Shown here piece after piece: positions 13,999-15,062 of a DNA stretch of 15,062 nt (position 1 is the first letter of the stretch; every line of letters begins with the position of its first letter). The notes below the pieces were generated by a model. That model saw only the letters and a program-made list of their open reading frames with translations, did not search any database and was not told the DNA's origin. The position numbers were made by a program, and so were the translations under genes. Origin of the DNA: Butyrivibrio sp. (GTDB lineage Bacteria; Bacillota_A; Clostridia; Lachnospirales; Lachnospiraceae). The DNA lies in the NCBI RefSeq assembly GCF_024699075.1, contig NZ_JAILQF010000052.1, positions 1 to 15,062 of the forward strand, written 5' to 3'.

Positions 13999-15062
13999 AT
14001 GGATAAAAAAAGAAGTCATTTCTCAGGAAAAATAGGATTTGTTCTTGCGGCAGCAGGCGCCAGTGTTGGTCTTGGAAATATTTGGAGATTTCCATATCTT
14101 GCTGCAAAATACGGCGGAGGAGCTTTTCTTCTTGTATATATAATACTCGCTTTCGCCTTTGGTTATACAATGATCGTATCAGAGACTGTTATCGGACGAA
14201 TTTCAAGAAGAAGCCCAATTGGAGCCTTTAAAGCTTTTTCTGACAAAAAAGTATATCATTTTGGAGGCTGGATCAATGCAATAATCCCAATGCTTATAGT
14301 TCCTTACTATTCTACTATCGGCGGATGGGTTTTAAATTATCTGTTCCAGTATATTTCCGGCAATACTGATGCAGTCGCACAAGATTCATACTTTAGCTCT
14401 TTTATCTCAAATGGATTTCAGACTGAGACTTGGTTCATGATATTCGCTTTCTGCGTTTTGGCTGTAGTATTTGCAGGCGTTCGTAACGGAATTGAGCGCG
14501 TATCCAAATTTATGATGCCAATCCTTGTAGTCTTATCCTTTATAATTGCTATCTATTCTATGACAAGACCGGGAGCTGTAGCAGGAATAAAATACTTCCT
14601 GATACCTAACTTCAACAATTTCTCATGGATGACAGTTGTTGCTGCAATGGGACAGATGTTCTATTCTCTTTCAATTGCGATGGGTATTCTTATAACTTTT
14701 GGCTCATATATGAAGGACGATGTTCATATCGAAGAAGCTACAGTTAATGTGGAAATATTTGATACAGGAATTGCAATTGTAGCAGGACTTATGATAATTC
14801 CTGCAGTCTTTGCTTTCTCAGCAGGTGATGCTTCACAGCTTGGCGCAGGCCCAAGCCTTATGTTCATAACACTTCCTAAGGTATTTGCAGGAATGGGAAT
14901 GACAAGACTTATGGGAATAATATTTTTTGTACTGGTATTCTTTGCAGCACTTACAAGTGCTATAGCCCTTTCTGAAAGTGCAATATCAACTTTTGAAGAT
15001 GAGCTTAACTGGAGCCGCCAGCGTTCAACTATCTTCATGGCTCTTATTATGATAGTTTTCGG
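13999..15062 (+). CDS. Sodium-dependent transporter of the NSS/SNF family, 3' end missing
   Basis: Predicted Na+ symporter of the LeuT/MhsT type, importing an amino acid or related solute. The reading frame is open from ATG 13999 to the right edge (354 codons, no stop), so about the last quarter is missing. The family signature GLGNIWRFPY lies at residues 24-33, and the numbering happens to coincide with LeuT: N27, a sodium ligand there, is present, and GASVG occupies 20-24 where LeuT has GNAVG. GGGAFLLVY in helix 1-2, PYYSTIGGW in helix 3 and SIAMGILITFGSY in helix 6-7 follow the family pattern. Substrate cannot be assigned. GGAG is 13 nt before the ATG, a long spacing, but no other start keeps the conserved N-terminus. 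It is divergent from the GH3 cluster and has its own promoter. Confidence 0.92.
   Translation, partial: MDKKRSHFSGKIGFVLAAAGASVGLGNIWRFPYLAAKYGGGAFLLVYIILAFAFGYTMIVSETVIGRISRRSPIGAFKAFSDKKVYHFGGWINAIIPMLIVPYYSTIGGWVLNYLFQYISGNTDAVAQDSYFSSFISNGFQTETWFMIFAFCVLAVVFAGVRNGIERVSKFMMPILVVLSFIIAIYSMTRPGAVAGIKYFLIPNFNNFSWMTVVAAMGQMFYSLSIAMGILITFGSYMKDDVHIEEATVNVEIFDTGIAIVAGLMIIPAVFAFSAGDASQLGAGPSLMFITLPKVFAGMGMTRLMGIIFFVLVFFAALTSAIALSESAISTFEDELNWSRQRSTIFMALIMIVF

Overview
The window looks like chromosome of a low-to-moderate GC Firmicute of the family Lachnospiraceae, most likely the Butyrivibrio/Pseudobutyrivibrio group. This is inferred from strong AGGAGG-type ribosome binding sites, AT-rich intergenic DNA, two GH3 glycosidases (one with inverted domain order, as described for rumen Firmicutes), a TAXI-type TRAP transporter with fused 4TM/12TM permease, and a cytidylate-kinase-like protein typical of Clostridia. 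No phage, plasmid, transposase, CRISPR, rRNA or tRNA gene was seen.

Left part (1-1758, minus strand): the start of an unidentified membrane protein running off the window edge, then an aldo/keto reductase fused to a ferredoxin-like [4Fe-4S] tail. A divergent intergenic region of about 260 bp separates it from a plus-strand operon (1759-5424): a TAXI solute-binding lipoprotein, a translationally coupled fused TRAP permease starting at TTG, and a cytidylate-kinase-like P-loop protein, closed by a terminator at 5452-5505. A stand-alone membrane-bound diguanylate cyclase follows (5782-6867).

Right part (7031-13364, minus strand): a carbohydrate cluster, transcribed right to left. A cytoplasmic canonical GH3 enzyme (806 aa) comes first, then a GtrA-family membrane protein (185 aa, GTG start), then a 966-aa GH3 whose domains are in permuted order and which is tethered to the membrane at both ends with its catalytic part predicted outside. 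A UUCG-loop hairpin at 7031-7052 ends this cluster and the converging cyclase gene. The inferred working model is glycoside hydrolysis at the outer face of the membrane, uptake by a transporter not in this window, and further hydrolysis in the cytoplasm. A divergent region of 634 bp then leads to the start of a sodium-dependent NSS/SNF-type transporter (13999 to the right edge).

The least expected structure is intergenic. Four unrelated tandem arrays occur in 15 kb: 15 bp x3 after the TRAP permease, about 39 bp x4 after the cyclase, about 35 bp x3-4 after the canonical GH3, and 74 bp x3 (each carrying an 11-bp perfect inverted repeat) between the GH3 and NSS genes. Three of them begin at or next to a stop codon, and two resemble the 3' end of the coding sequence they follow. 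A perfect 17-bp palindrome at 13644-13660, a candidate structured leader before the permuted GH3 and several plausible sigma-A promoters are also visible.
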